DNA of 64,000 nt from SCGC-AAA076-P13 sp964276145. GTDB lineage: Bacteria > Pseudomonadota > Gammaproteobacteria > Magnimaribacterales > D2472. Below the pieces are notes generated by a model. It was not told the DNA's origin. It saw nothing but the letters and a program-made list of their open reading frames with translations, and did not search any database. The translations under genes were made by a program, and so were the position numbers. Below, piece after piece: positions 9,901 to 18,588 of this stretch. Location: contig CAXYDN010000010.1 in NCBI GenBank assembly GCA_964276145.1, positions 1 to 64,000 of the forward strand, read 5' to 3'. How positions within the stretch are numbered: position 1 is the stretch's first letter; the number at the start of each line of letters is the position of its first letter.

Positions 9901-10406
9901 TTTTGTACCTCAATGAAAAAATCATCCTTGAAAACCATTAAAAAATCATCGATTTTATTTTCAATCTCCTCTAATTTATTTTGTTTTGATAGCTCATAAA
10001 TGTGGCTATCTTTTCCACCAGAAATGACAACAATGTCATCTTTAAAAGTCTTTAAATCATCAAAATTTATTATTGGGCTTTGATAATTATAATTATTGTG
10101 TGCAGAAGAAATTACTTGCATCAAATTTCTATGACCATCATTATTTTTTGCTAAACACAATAAATCATGTGATGAATCATCACCATCGAAAATAACTCTA
10201 ATTGATGAGCCCGATATCGGCTTTATCCCAGCAGCCTCACATTTATTAAAAAATTTTACCATTGCAAACATATTTGACTTATCTGTTAAGGCAACAGATG
10301 GGATATTATTTTTTTGAGCGCAATCTACAATTTGGTTAATGGTTAAAAGCCCTTGAGAAATGCTGAATTCTGATGAAATTCTTAGATGTGAAAAAATATT
10401 TTTCAT
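6972..10406 (-). CDS. dnaE: DNA polymerase III alpha subunit (replicative polymerase)
   Basis: About 1144 residues; the start is set at the ATG giving MKNIFSHLRIS, which aligns with the family start, rather than a TTG five codons upstream that abuts GGAG. The order is a PHP domain (1-280), palm with PDFDIDFC near residues 391-398 containing two catalytic aspartates, fingers (LYRPGPL, AVFQLESTGM), beta-clamp-binding region, OB domain (SIVCLVNSVRQIKDKKG) and tail. The PHP site is degenerate (HLRISSEFS, where active enzymes have further histidines), as in E. coli, so proofreading should come from a separate epsilon subunit. It starts four bases after rnhB. Confidence 0.97.
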   Translation of the reverse strand: MKNIFSHLRISSEFSISQGLLTINQIVDCAQKNNIPSVALTDKSNMFAMVKFFNKCEAAGIKPISGSSIRVIFDGDDSSHDLLCLAKNNDGHRNLMQVISSAHNNYNYQSPIINFDDLKTFKDDIVVISGGKDSHIYELSKQNKLEEIENKIDDFLMVFKDDFFIEVQKTNRPDEIDYFSNILPLSSKKGVPLIATNDVLFAKKDDYEIHETKVCINTGKTLNDPNREKPFSDEQYFKSSDEMQKLFNGFDELIDNTNEVAKKCNVSLHTKGYFLPEYPVPKEHDFDSFLVDLSTKRLSSLIDKFEKAKQKIYLQRLEYELNQIKKMGFSSYFLIVYDFIQWSKDNDVPVGPGRGSGAGSLVAYSLGITTLDPIDHGLLFERFLNPERISMPDFDIDFCMEKRDSVIDYVSKKYGADAVSQIATFGTMAARAVVRDVARAMGKPYALGDRISKMIPFAPGMTLDRAKEEQPVFAQAAKNDAEVREVVDLAYKLEGIARNVGKHAGGVVIAPGSLSDFCPIYNDRQSSSVMTQYDKDDVEKIGLVKFDFLGLRTLTVIDKALKSININLKNKLDLDNIPMDDQKVFDLLSSGKTMAVFQLESTGMRDLIKKLKPTKFEEITALLALYRPGPLNSGMHTTFVDRKHGKSPVTYPHELLEPVLSETYGVIVYQEQVMESARVLAGYSMGEADILRRVMGKKKIEEMEEQREIFIKGCEKKSIPEKKANKIFELIEQFAEYGFNKSHSAAYAVISYQTAFLKTYYPEHFMAAVLSTELGNTDKIHALIQECKRMGIKVLKPNILTSNKMFLVNNNSDIEYGLGAIKGVADAFIQHVCQVRKSNEFNDLWDFSKKVDIKLGGKKSLEALSQSGAFDSIAPSRSVAVSCIEDMLKDGSNNSSKQTAMSGDLFSSLNESFDPYEKYKNITDIGLSELLSLEKKSLGYYLSGHPVNAIEKKINKLRSKTISKLDHDTKKASIVCLVNSVRQIKDKKGKPLTFINFDDGTGVMDGVVPSEVLDNCHTILKEGQILIVKGVVEIDDYRSKELGDAMFRMRVKEVHSLDAELSKKVKDVVINLEESELISLDEFSDKLEKVKREFWTTSGCNLFVKVITKDSEAIIDVGEKFRFEPTIENLNFLDDIFGKNALEI

Positions 10407-10410
10407 GCCA

Positions 10411-10956
10411 CTAACTAACAACTCCTTTAAAAGTCATTCTGTGAATTGAAGTAGGGCCATATTTTAAAATAGCTTCCTTATGCGCTTTTGTTCCATAGCC
10501 CTTATGAGATAAAAATCCATATTTTGGATATTGTTTATCAAATTCTATCATTAAATTATCTCTATACACTTTTGCAACTATAGAAGCAGCACTAATCTCA
10601 TCGATTAACGAATCTCCCCCAATAATTGTCTGAGTATCTACATTTAAGTCAGGTTTATGAGTCCCATCAATGAGAACTTTTCCTGGTTCAACAGATAAGT
10701 TAAGTATAGCTCTTTTCATTGCCAATAAAGAAGCTTGAAGAATATTAATTTCATCTATTTCTTGTTCTGAAGCTGAGCCAATGGAATAAAAAGAATTTTG
10801 AATAATCAGTGCTGATAACTTATTTCTTTGTGGTGGAGAAAGTTTCTTAGAATCTTTTAATCCTGGGATATGTTTTTTTAAGATAACTGCCGATGCTATA
10901 ACTGGTCCAGCCAAACAGCCTCTCCCTACCTCGTCTACGCCAGCAATATGCTTCAA
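10411..10956 (-). CDS. rnhB: Ribonuclease HII
   Basis: A 181-residue endonuclease that cuts RNA in RNA-DNA hybrids and starts removal of single ribonucleotides from DNA. The DEDD metal-binding residues are D8 and E9 in GVDEVGRG, D97 in LIDGTH and D115 in GGDSL, with the downstream AASIVAKVYRD present. The start is a TTG that overlaps the lpxB stop as TTGA, implying translational coupling. The lpxB-rnhB-dnaE order is widespread in gammaproteobacteria. Confidence 0.96.
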   Translation of the reverse strand: MKHIAGVDEVGRGCLAGPVIASAVILKKHIPGLKDSKKLSPPQRNKLSALIIQNSFYSIGSASEQEIDEINILQASLLAMKRAILNLSVEPGKVLIDGTHKPDLNVDTQTIIGGDSLIDEISAASIVAKVYRDNLMIEFDKQYPKYGFLSHKGYGTKAHKEAILKYGPTSIHRMTFKGVVS

Positions 10957-12068
10957 AGTGAAAGAATTTCTTGTGCAGACTCTTCCGGACTTAGCCCTAC
11001 TAATAAGTCTCTAAGTTTACTTGAAATATTGTCTGCATATTTATCAAGATTCATTGATTCTGATGCTTCTAATATTGATTGTGGGTTACATGATTTTTGG
11101 ATGAGTTCGGGGTACTCTCTTTTTCCCAATAAAAGATTGGGTAATCCAACATCATCAATTTTTAACATTCTTGAAATAATAAAATAATTTATTGGATTAG
11201 TTTTGTAACAGATAATAGGTCTTGCACCAAGAACTGCAGACTCCAGAGTAGCTGTTCCAGAGGTGACAACCGAAAAATCAGAAATTGATAAGAAATCTGT
11301 GGCGCAGTTCTTATTAAGTTTTACTGGTAGATCTTTCGAAATATTTTCTTCTATCATATTAAATGATTCTTGATCAGACGCGGGAATTAAGTATTCGTAA
11401 TCACGATACTTTTCTGAGTGTAGTTTAATGAATTCAATATAAGTTGGTAATAAGTTTTTGATTTCTGATGAGCGGCTTCCCGGAAGAATAGATATATATT
11501 TTTTTGATGGGTTTAAGTTATATTCTTTAATAACCCTCTCTTTATTTTTAGGGAATAGCTTGCTAAAAGGATGTCCTAAATGAATACTGGGTAAATTTTT
11601 TTTCTTATAGAAATCATCTTCGAAGTTAAATAAACAGGCTGTTAAATCTACATATTTTTTTATAGATTTTATTCTATTTTCCCTCCAACCCCAAACAGAA
11701 GGACTTACTATTTGAATATTTTTACAAGTTTTTTGATTTTTCATTGCCTTATGAATACTTATATTGAAGTCAGGAGAATCAACACCAAGAAAGTAATCAA
11801 TATCTTTTTCAATAAATAAATTAATTAACTGCTTTCTTAATCTAATTAGCTCTCTTATGTTCAATAAAGGTTCGATAAGACCCATTACATGGAGCTTATT
11901 AAAATCAAATAAGGGCTCTAAACCTTGATTTATTAACTTTGGTCCACCAACACCATAAAGCTTTACTTCATGGGTGAGAGCAATGCTGTTAATGATTTTA
12001 GCTCCAAGCCTGTCACCTGAGTGCTCACCGGCAACAATTCCAACTTTTATAATTGGTTTTAAATCCAC
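10953..12068 (-). CDS. lpxB: Lipid-A-disaccharide synthase
   Basis: A 371-residue peripheral membrane glycosyltransferase (GT19) that condenses UDP-2,3-diacylglucosamine with lipid X to form the lipid A disaccharide. Visible motifs are AGEHSGDRLGA near residue 13, GVGGPKLINQG at 39-49, GVDSPDFN near 94, SPSVWGWRE near 123, PGSRSSEI near 195 and TSGTATLESAVLG near 264. The start is GTG, directly abutting the lpxA stop. It completes the lpxD-fabZ-lpxA-lpxB block, so lipid A backbone synthesis is encoded together. Confidence 0.96.
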   Translation of the reverse strand: MDLKPIIKVGIVAGEHSGDRLGAKIINSIALTHEVKLYGVGGPKLINQGLEPLFDFNKLHVMGLIEPLLNIRELIRLRKQLINLFIEKDIDYFLGVDSPDFNISIHKAMKNQKTCKNIQIVSPSVWGWRENRIKSIKKYVDLTACLFNFEDDFYKKKNLPSIHLGHPFSKLFPKNKERVIKEYNLNPSKKYISILPGSRSSEIKNLLPTYIEFIKLHSEKYRDYEYLIPASDQESFNMIEENISKDLPVKLNKNCATDFLSISDFSVVTSGTATLESAVLGARPIICYKTNPINYFIISRMLKIDDVGLPNLLLGKREYPELIQKSCNPQSILEASESMNLDKYADNISSKLRDLLVGLSPEESAQEILSL

Positions 12069-12848
12069 TTATCTTAAAATACCTCGAGATGAGGTTTGGA
12101 TTGATTTTATGAATGTTTCTAGATGAGTATCATTTCCTTCAGACAGCATAATCTCAAGTTCTTTAATAGCTTCATTTAATTTTAATTCCTTTTTATAAAC
12201 TAATTTGAAAGCTTTCTTAACAAGACTAATTGAATCATCGCTAATTTCATTTCTGGTCATGCCAACAGAGTTTATGCCAACTATTCTTGCTGGGTTTGAG
12301 GCAACCTTAAGAAATGCAGGGATATCCATTGTAACTGAGGTATTCATGCCTAAAAAAGAATGATCGCCTAGACTACAAAATTGATGGACTGCTGAATAAC
12401 CACCCATAATAACAAAGTTTCCAATTATTACATGACCAGCAAGACCTGCATTATTTGCAAAGACATTATTATCACCAATTACACAATCATGGGCAACATG
12501 AGTATAGGCCATTAACAAATTGTTATTACCAATTTCTGTAATGCCTTTATCTTGGACTGTGCCTCTATGAATTGTAACGCCTTCTCTAAAGATATTATTA
12601 TCACCAATAACTAATTTGGTATCTTCTCCATTATATTTTTTATCAGGCGTATCCTCTCCAATAGAAGAAAATTGATAAATAGTATTATTTTTTCCTATTT
12701 TAGTTGGCCCTTTGATGATTGCATGACTCAATACAGAAGTGCCTTCACCTAGTTCAACATCATCACCTATAATGCAGAAAGGTCCAATATCAACAGATGA
12801 ATGAATTTTAGCTGAATTGCTAATAATTGATGATGAATCTATACCCAT
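12069..12848 (-). CDS. lpxA: UDP-N-acetylglucosamine O-acyltransferase
   Basis: A 259-residue left-handed beta-helix enzyme with hexapeptide repeats over residues 1-180 and a helical C-terminus. It adds the first 3-hydroxyacyl chain to UDP-GlcNAc from acyl-ACP. H120 in THVAHDC is the expected catalytic histidine (H125 in E. coli). At the acyl-chain ruler position, where E. coli has G173 and Pseudomonas aeruginosa has M169, this protein has M168 in FLGMNTS, which predicts a shorter, C10-type chain. The C-terminal NPARIVGINSVGM segment is typical. The start codon overlaps the fabZ stop by one base. Confidence 0.97.
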   Translation of the reverse strand: MGIDSSSIISNSAKIHSSVDIGPFCIIGDDVELGEGTSVLSHAIIKGPTKIGKNNTIYQFSSIGEDTPDKKYNGEDTKLVIGDNNIFREGVTIHRGTVQDKGITEIGNNNLLMAYTHVAHDCVIGDNNVFANNAGLAGHVIIGNFVIMGGYSAVHQFCSLGDHSFLGMNTSVTMDIPAFLKVASNPARIVGINSVGMTRNEISDDSISLVKKAFKLVYKKELKLNEAIKELEIMLSEGNDTHLETFIKSIQTSSRGILR

Positions 12849-13288
12849 TAAGCCTTCCTGTCAGCACAAAGTATTGTTGCTGTGCATACCAGTCTATCAT
12901 CAACGAAAGCTTTGGTTTCAAACTTCCAAATACCCTTCTTTTCATTAACCACTTCGCTATGCAGATGAAGAACATCTTCAGGACCTACTCGTGATCTAAA
13001 TCTAGCTTTGTCTACTCCAGCAAAAACATAAATAGAGCCTTCTTCAGGTGTTTTATTCATGGTTTTAAAGCCTAAAATACCTGAAGCTTGAGCTAAAGCC
13101 TCTAAGATAATAACTCCTGGCATAACTGGGTTATTTGGAAAATGACCCCTAAAGTAATCTTCATTTGAAGAATTTCTTTTAATACAATGTATTTTTTTAC
13201 CCAGCTCAATATCAACTATTTCATCGATAAATAAAAATGGTTCCCTATGTGGCAGAAATTTACTAATTTCTTCAACATGATTTGACAT
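12848..13288 (-). CDS. fabZ: 3-hydroxyacyl-[ACP] dehydratase FabZ
   Basis: A 146-residue hotdog-fold dehydratase of the elongation cycle. Catalytic H49 lies in RGHFPNNPVMPG and E63 in ILEALAQA; LPHREPFLFID at 12-22 is the usual N-terminal signature. FabZ competes with LpxA and LpxD for 3-hydroxyacyl-ACP, which explains its conserved place between lpxD and lpxA. A separate FabA is encoded at 38830, so both dehydratases are present. Confidence 0.97.
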   Translation of the reverse strand: MSNHVEEISKFLPHREPFLFIDEIVDIELGKKIHCIKRNSSNEDYFRGHFPNNPVMPGVIILEALAQASGILGFKTMNKTPEEGSIYVFAGVDKARFRSRVGPEDVLHLHSEVVNEKKGIWKFETKAFVDDRLVCTATILCADRKA

Positions 13289-13290
13289 AA

Positions 13291-14226
13291 TTAGACTCTT
13301 TTTTTTATAAAAACCGAGGACTTGGCCCAGTCTTTTTGTTTTTGAGCCGGCATTATACCAATATAATTACCTGATTCATTAATGCTTTTGGTAATTAATG
13401 TATGAGCACCTACGATAACATCATTACATATTGATAAATGCCCCAAGACTCCAGAAAGGCCTCCCATTTGGAAATTTTTACCAATTACAGTCGATCCTGC
13501 AATAGCACAAGAAGCTGCAATTGCTGAATTTGCTCCCAGGACTACGTTGTGAGCAATTTGAATTTGGTTATCTAATTTTACTCCGTCATGGATTTCGGTA
13601 TTATCTAGCGCGCCCCTGTCAATAGTGCATGAAGCTCCAATTTCAACATTTTTACCAATCACTAGTTTACCTAATTGCTCGATCTTAACGTATCCATCTT
13701 TAGAGGGCGCATAACCAAATCCATCGGATCCTAAAACCGTGCCATTATGAATGACTGTATGATTCCCAATTTCAACATCTTGGACAATAGAGCAATTTGC
13801 TTTAATGATTACATTATTTCCAATAATGCAATTTGGTCCAATTACAACATTTGCACCTATAGATACATCTTGTCCAATCTTAGATTCATTTGAAATAACG
13901 GCAGATGGATGAATGATTGGATTGTCTAGCTCAAAAACATATTCTTTGAATAAAGTTGTTAATTTAGCATACGCGATATAAGGATCTTCAGATAAAAGAT
14001 AGTTTAGGCGATTATCTATTTCAAAAGAAGTTGAGACAATTACAGCATTAGCTGAAGTTGTTTTTATATGTTTCTGATATTTTTTATTTGCTAAAAATGA
14101 AATAGAATCTTTTTTAGCATTTTCTAGAGTGGCTATATTGTTGACAACAGCTAGACTGTTGCCAACAATTTGAGAGCCTGTAAATTCTGCTATTTCAGCT
14201 AACGTATATTCCTTCTTTTGCGACAC
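13291..14226 (-). CDS. lpxD: UDP-3-O-acylglucosamine N-acyltransferase
   Basis: A 311-residue enzyme that adds the N-linked 3-hydroxyacyl chain in lipid A synthesis. An N-terminal uridine-binding domain (1-100) is followed by a hexapeptide-repeat beta-helix; H226 in IQIAHNVV corresponds to catalytic H239 of E. coli, and DGFGYAP at 168-174 is the conserved loop. It is about 30 residues shorter than E. coli LpxD, mostly at the C-terminal helices. The start is GTG overlapping the skp stop as TAGTG. Confidence 0.96.
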   Translation of the reverse strand: MSQKKEYTLAEIAEFTGSQIVGNSLAVVNNIATLENAKKDSISFLANKKYQKHIKTTSANAVIVSTSFEIDNRLNYLLSEDPYIAYAKLTTLFKEYVFELDNPIIHPSAVISNESKIGQDVSIGANVVIGPNCIIGNNVIIKANCSIVQDVEIGNHTVIHNGTVLGSDGFGYAPSKDGYVKIEQLGKLVIGKNVEIGASCTIDRGALDNTEIHDGVKLDNQIQIAHNVVLGANSAIAASCAIAGSTVIGKNFQMGGLSGVLGHLSICNDVIVGAHTLITKSINESGNYIGIMPAQKQKDWAKSSVFIKKRV

Positions 14227-14762
14227 TACTCGGATTGAGTGCTAGCCTCTGAAGCTGCAACATCCAACATGGAAGTAACATCGTCAGTTAAATCCATAGC
14301 CGGATCACTAAAAAGAATAGATTCATTTTTTTGAAGAAGAATTTTTATTTGCTTGGCTTGAATTAGCTCACCAATAATTTTTTGCATTGATGCTCCATTT
14401 TCAGCAAATACCGTTTGTGCAGTTTCTTCTTGAGCTTGCTGAATCTTGCCAGCCAAGAACTCAAGATCTTTACCCTTATCTTGAATGTCTTTTTGCATTT
14501 CAGCTATTTCAACTTGGGATAGTGTTTCAAGATCTTTTTGGAGTTTTTCAGCAATAGCCTGTCTTTCGGCTTGCAAAGACTGTGCTTCCTCGAGATTTGC
14601 AGCATAGTCGGCATCTTCTTCAAGAGCTTTAAAGGCATCTGCAGCAGCCTGAGTTGATAACACAGCAGTTCTCATGTCAATAACTGCCATTCCATCTACA
14701 GCAAAGGCTGGGAAAGAGAGCAGTAAAACTGCCAGTATGTTAAGTCTATATAAATTTTTCAT
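14226..14762 (-). CDS. skp: Skp/OmpH-family periplasmic chaperone
   Basis: A 178-residue secreted protein with a signal peptide at 1-22 (cleavage after AFA) and a long alpha-helical, strongly charged middle region (about 45-130) that in Skp forms the coiled-coil tentacles of a jellyfish-shaped trimer. Skp holds unfolded outer-membrane proteins for BamA, the next gene upstream. The C-terminal strand IKILLQKNESILFSDPAMDLT matches the body-domain end of the family (DPAxDLT). An AGGGG ribosome site precedes the ATG. Confidence 0.9.
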   Translation of the reverse strand: MKNLYRLNILAVLLLSFPAFAVDGMAVIDMRTAVLSTQAAADAFKALEEDADYAANLEEAQSLQAERQAIAEKLQKDLETLSQVEIAEMQKDIQDKGKDLEFLAGKIQQAQEETAQTVFAENGASMQKIIGELIQAKQIKILLQKNESILFSDPAMDLTDDVTSMLDVAASEASTQSE

Positions 14763-14797
14763 AATTACCCCTGTTTGGTGAAGTTATTTTATATTAA

Positions 14798-17215
14798 TTA
14801 GAATACGTTGCCTACAGTGAATTGAAATTCCTTTGTTTCTTCATAACGACCAGCATTCGTTGGTTTTGATATTGCAAAACTCATAGGCCCAAAACCTGTA
14901 ATCCAGGTTACGCCCACCCCATAAGAATACCTTAAATCATCTATAGAAGGTTTGTAACAATTGTATTGGTATTCTTTACAGTTATCTGAAAAAACATTAC
15001 CAAAATCAAAAAAGAACGCAGATCTCATTGACCTTTGGTCTTCGATAAATGGAAGCCTAAATATAAGTTGCAAGCTTCCTTCAACTTTAATATTACCTCC
15101 AATAGAAACTCTTTTGTTATATTCAGAATTCGCATAAGGATTATAGTAGGGAGTATCTAGTATGCCATCCCCATCGCTATCTATTAAATTTGGGCATGAT
15201 CCTTCTGAGTAGTTAAACTCATAACATGGTGCTTCAGTACTTCTTGGCCCTAAGGTATTTGATTCAAAACCTCTCAAAGATCTTGGCCCTCCAGCATAAA
15301 AATTTTGAAAAAATGGAGTTTCTGTAGTGTCACCAAATGCACTTAGATATCCTAATTCAATGTTAAAGCCAAATACTAAATCTTGACTAATAGGTTGATA
15401 ATATTTTTGCCTAATATTAAACCTAGCATAATCAATATCGCCACCAGGAATGGTTGAAGATAAACTTAAAACAGTTGATGATCCATCAGTTGGAAACATG
15501 CCTCTATTCAATGTAATTCTCTGCCATGATGTTTGAATATTTAAAGTTTCAAATACAGAGCCTTCTGCATCAATAAAATCAAATATTTCTCTTGCAGGCT
15601 GAGAACCAATATCAATATTGGTCTTATCATAGGTTAAGCCTAGATTAATTCTTTGAGTGTCTGAAATTGGATATCCAAACTGTAAGCCAAAACCTTGAGA
15701 ATTGCTTAAATAATTTGCAACATTAAACTCACCGTAATCAGTTTTTCTGTAATAGAGATTATATCCAAGACTAACTGCATCCTTTGTTGCATATGGATCG
15801 AGGAAAGATATGTTATAGCTTTCAGAATATATATTTTTATTTATCCCAATTCCTACCGTATTACCTGATCCTAAAAAATTCTGCTCTTGTAAATTAAACC
15901 CAAGCATTAACCCGAAATCACTATAACCAACATTGCCCCCTATAGAGCCAGTAGTTTCTTCTTCAACAGAATAAATTATATCAATCTGATCGTCTGTATT
16001 TGGAACAGGTGAAGTCTCTACTTCAACCTCTTTAAAATAACCCAATCTTTCAAGCCTTACTTTACCGGCCTCAATACTATTGTTGGATGACCATGCTCCC
16101 TCAAATTGCCTCATTTCTCTTCTCAACACAAAGTCTTGTGTAAGATTATTTCCAGTGAAAAGAATTTTCCTTGTATAAGTTCTTTTACCGGGCTGAACTG
16201 AAAAGATAATTTTTACCTCATTCAAATCTTCATCTATTTCAGGATTTCCACTCACCTCAGCAAATGCATAACCACGATTACCCATTAGATTTGTAAAAAA
16301 ATCTTCAATCGAAGTTATTTGTGCCTGAGAATATGTTTGATCTTTAAGAGAATTAATAATTTGTGAATAAATCTCTTCTTCAAGAGGTATGTCACCAATA
16401 ACCTCTGCATCTGAAATTGTATATTTTTTACCCTCAAACACATTGAAGGTAATAAAAATTTGCTTCATATCCTTTGTTAAACTAATTTGAGAGGATTCGA
16501 TAGAAAATTTTAAATAGCCTCTATCTCTATAAAAAGATTCCAGAGTTTCTATATCGCCTTTTAATTTTTCTCTAGAGTAAGCATTGTCATTGTTAAGAAA
16601 TGAGAAAAATGATCCCTTAGACAATTCAAATCTTTCAAGTAATTCTTCGTTGTTAAAAACCTCATTACCAATTATGTTAATGTTTTCAATTTTTGCACTT
16701 TTACCCTCATCAACTACGATTTTAATTTCAAGCCTATTCCTTGGTTTTATAATTTCTTCAATATCAACACCGGCACCATACCTTCCATTAGATGCATAGG
16801 ATCTTACTAACTCTGATTTAACTTGCTCCAAAGTTGATCTTTTGTATACCTCTCCCTCTTTAATACCAACTCCATCTAAACTTTCAAGAAGCTGTTCTGT
16901 CTTCAGTGCTTTGTTGCCTGAAATATCAATTGCAGATATAGAAGGTCTTTCAACTACACTGATAATTAATGTATTTCCATCTTTAGCTATTTGAATATTA
17001 TCGAATTGCTCTGTTGAGAAAAGAGACCTAGTAATATCAGAAGATTTTCTTGCATCAATCTTATCTCCAACACTTATCGGTATAACATTAAAAATACTTC
17101 CAGTTGAAACTCTCTGCAAGCCAATGATTCTTATATCACTAACCAGAAATTCATCAAAAGAAAACAACTGAGTTGTTAGAAAAAGGCTTAAAAAATAGAA
17201 TCTAAATGCTTTCAA
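14798..17215 (-). CDS. bamA: Outer-membrane protein assembly factor BamA
   Basis: An 805-residue Omp85 protein: signal peptide (1-20), five POTRA repeats (about 22-420) and a 16-strand beta-barrel ending in F805. The conserved barrel motif RGF occurs in SLRGFES near residue 647. Surface loop 6 keeps two cysteines ten residues apart (CYEF..GSC), as in E. coli, followed by DSDGDGILD at 679-687, which resembles a calcium-binding loop. The start is a TTG with no in-frame ATG nearby. BamA inserts beta-barrel proteins into the outer membrane; its partners here include BamE (29124) and Skp. Confidence 0.97.
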   Translation of the reverse strand: MKAFRFYFLSLFLTTQLFSFDEFLVSDIRIIGLQRVSTGSIFNVIPISVGDKIDARKSSDITRSLFSTEQFDNIQIAKDGNTLIISVVERPSISAIDISGNKALKTEQLLESLDGVGIKEGEVYKRSTLEQVKSELVRSYASNGRYGAGVDIEEIIKPRNRLEIKIVVDEGKSAKIENINIIGNEVFNNEELLERFELSKGSFFSFLNNDNAYSREKLKGDIETLESFYRDRGYLKFSIESSQISLTKDMKQIFITFNVFEGKKYTISDAEVIGDIPLEEEIYSQIINSLKDQTYSQAQITSIEDFFTNLMGNRGYAFAEVSGNPEIDEDLNEVKIIFSVQPGKRTYTRKILFTGNNLTQDFVLRREMRQFEGAWSSNNSIEAGKVRLERLGYFKEVEVETSPVPNTDDQIDIIYSVEEETTGSIGGNVGYSDFGLMLGFNLQEQNFLGSGNTVGIGINKNIYSESYNISFLDPYATKDAVSLGYNLYYRKTDYGEFNVANYLSNSQGFGLQFGYPISDTQRINLGLTYDKTNIDIGSQPAREIFDFIDAEGSVFETLNIQTSWQRITLNRGMFPTDGSSTVLSLSSTIPGGDIDYARFNIRQKYYQPISQDLVFGFNIELGYLSAFGDTTETPFFQNFYAGGPRSLRGFESNTLGPRSTEAPCYEFNYSEGSCPNLIDSDGDGILDTPYYNPYANSEYNKRVSIGGNIKVEGSLQLIFRLPFIEDQRSMRSAFFFDFGNVFSDNCKEYQYNCYKPSIDDLRYSYGVGVTWITGFGPMSFAISKPTNAGRYEETKEFQFTVGNVF

Positions 17216-17223
17216 TTATCTTC

Positions 17224-18585
17224 CTAAAAAAAACGAGCAATATCATTAAATATTGCAAATATCATCAGTGCACCTACCATCAAAGCTCCGCCCGTGTAAA
17301 TGACGTTTTCAGTTTTTTCAGAAAGAGGCTTACCTCTTATAGCTTCAATTCCAAGAAGAGTTAGCTGACCTCCGTCAAGAACAGGAATAGGTAATAAGTT
17401 CAGAACCCCTAGGCTTATACTAAGCAAAGCCATTAGGTACATAAAAGGTATAAACCCAGCTTGAGCTGTATTTCCAGCCATTTGAGCTATACCAATGGGG
17501 CCACTAAGATTTTCCGTGCCCATATTGCCAGTTAGCATTTTTCCAATAAATTGGAGAGTTTTTATACTTAAATTATAAGTTTCATAGGTTCCTTTTGATA
17601 AAGACTCAAAGAAAGATCTATTAGTTCCAAAAGCAACTCCTATAACCCCCACTTCCTCACCATCTAAATTTTGAGATGAGCCTATTTTGAGCGGAAACTG
17701 TATCAAATTTCCATCTCTCATAACATCTACCAAGATGGTCTCATTAGGCATCTTAGAAATTGCATTTCTAATATCACTAGCATAACTAATATTTGTATTT
17801 CCTATTTTAGAAACTAAGTCATCCTGTTTAATACCGGAGATCTCAGCAGGACCTGAAGGAACTAAAGATCCAATAATAGGCTTCATTTTATACTCAAGTT
17901 CCAGTCCTAAATATGCTATAGGATTTGACTGTGATTCAGCACTAGGTAAAAAATCATTAACCACAACATCAATATCAACAATATCTTCTATGCCTTGTCT
18001 TATAATACTTATATTTATGATTCCTGAATAACCAGCATAGGATAATAATTCCAAACTTATATCTTTTGGTTCTGAAATAACAACTGAGTTTATGGCATAT
18101 ATCTGATCACCTGAGAGTATGGATTCTGAAGATGAACTAATTAGCACTGATGAATCAACACTTTTTATAACTGCAGTGGTTTGAGGATCAGGAGTATTCA
18201 AAAATATTAAAGAAAATATAAAAATTGATAAAAGAAAATTTGCGAGTGGGCCTGCAAACATTATTAAAGCTCTTTGCCATTTAGGCTTTGAATCAAAAGT
18301 ATTTTTAATTTGCTCTGATGTAAGTTGTTCTTTTATATCAGGTTCTAGCTCTATTAATTTATTAGTTATCATTGAAACATAACCACCCAAAGGAAATGCA
18401 GATAAAGCAAATTCAGATCCGTGTTTATCAATTCTCTTATAAACTACTGGCCCCATACCAATAGAAAACCTTTGAACATGAACTTTAAATATCCTCGCAA
18501 AGATAAAATGCCCATACTCATGAATGGTGACAAGAACACCTAGAAGAGCTATGAAAGATCCTATGTAAATAATAGTTGTAGTCAT
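17224..18585 (-). CDS. rseP: Site-2 intramembrane zinc metalloprotease RseP
   Basis: A 453-residue inner-membrane protease. The zinc-binding HEYGH is at residues 22-26 in the first helix and the third ligand is in PIPVLDGGQL near the C-terminus. Two periplasmic PDZ domains fill the middle (a GDQIYAIN loop and SGPAEISGIKQDDLV). In relatives it cleaves anti-sigma factor RseA to release sigma-E when outer-membrane proteins misfold, which fits its place next to bamA; whether RseA exists here is not visible. It also clears signal peptides. Confidence 0.96.
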   Translation of the reverse strand: MTTTIIYIGSFIALLGVLVTIHEYGHFIFARIFKVHVQRFSIGMGPVVYKRIDKHGSEFALSAFPLGGYVSMITNKLIELEPDIKEQLTSEQIKNTFDSKPKWQRALIMFAGPLANFLLSIFIFSLIFLNTPDPQTTAVIKSVDSSVLISSSSESILSGDQIYAINSVVISEPKDISLELLSYAGYSGIINISIIRQGIEDIVDIDVVVNDFLPSAESQSNPIAYLGLELEYKMKPIIGSLVPSGPAEISGIKQDDLVSKIGNTNISYASDIRNAISKMPNETILVDVMRDGNLIQFPLKIGSSQNLDGEEVGVIGVAFGTNRSFFESLSKGTYETYNLSIKTLQFIGKMLTGNMGTENLSGPIGIAQMAGNTAQAGFIPFMYLMALLSISLGVLNLLPIPVLDGGQLTLLGIEAIRGKPLSEKTENVIYTGGALMVGALMIFAIFNDIARFF

Positions 18586-18588
18586 AAT

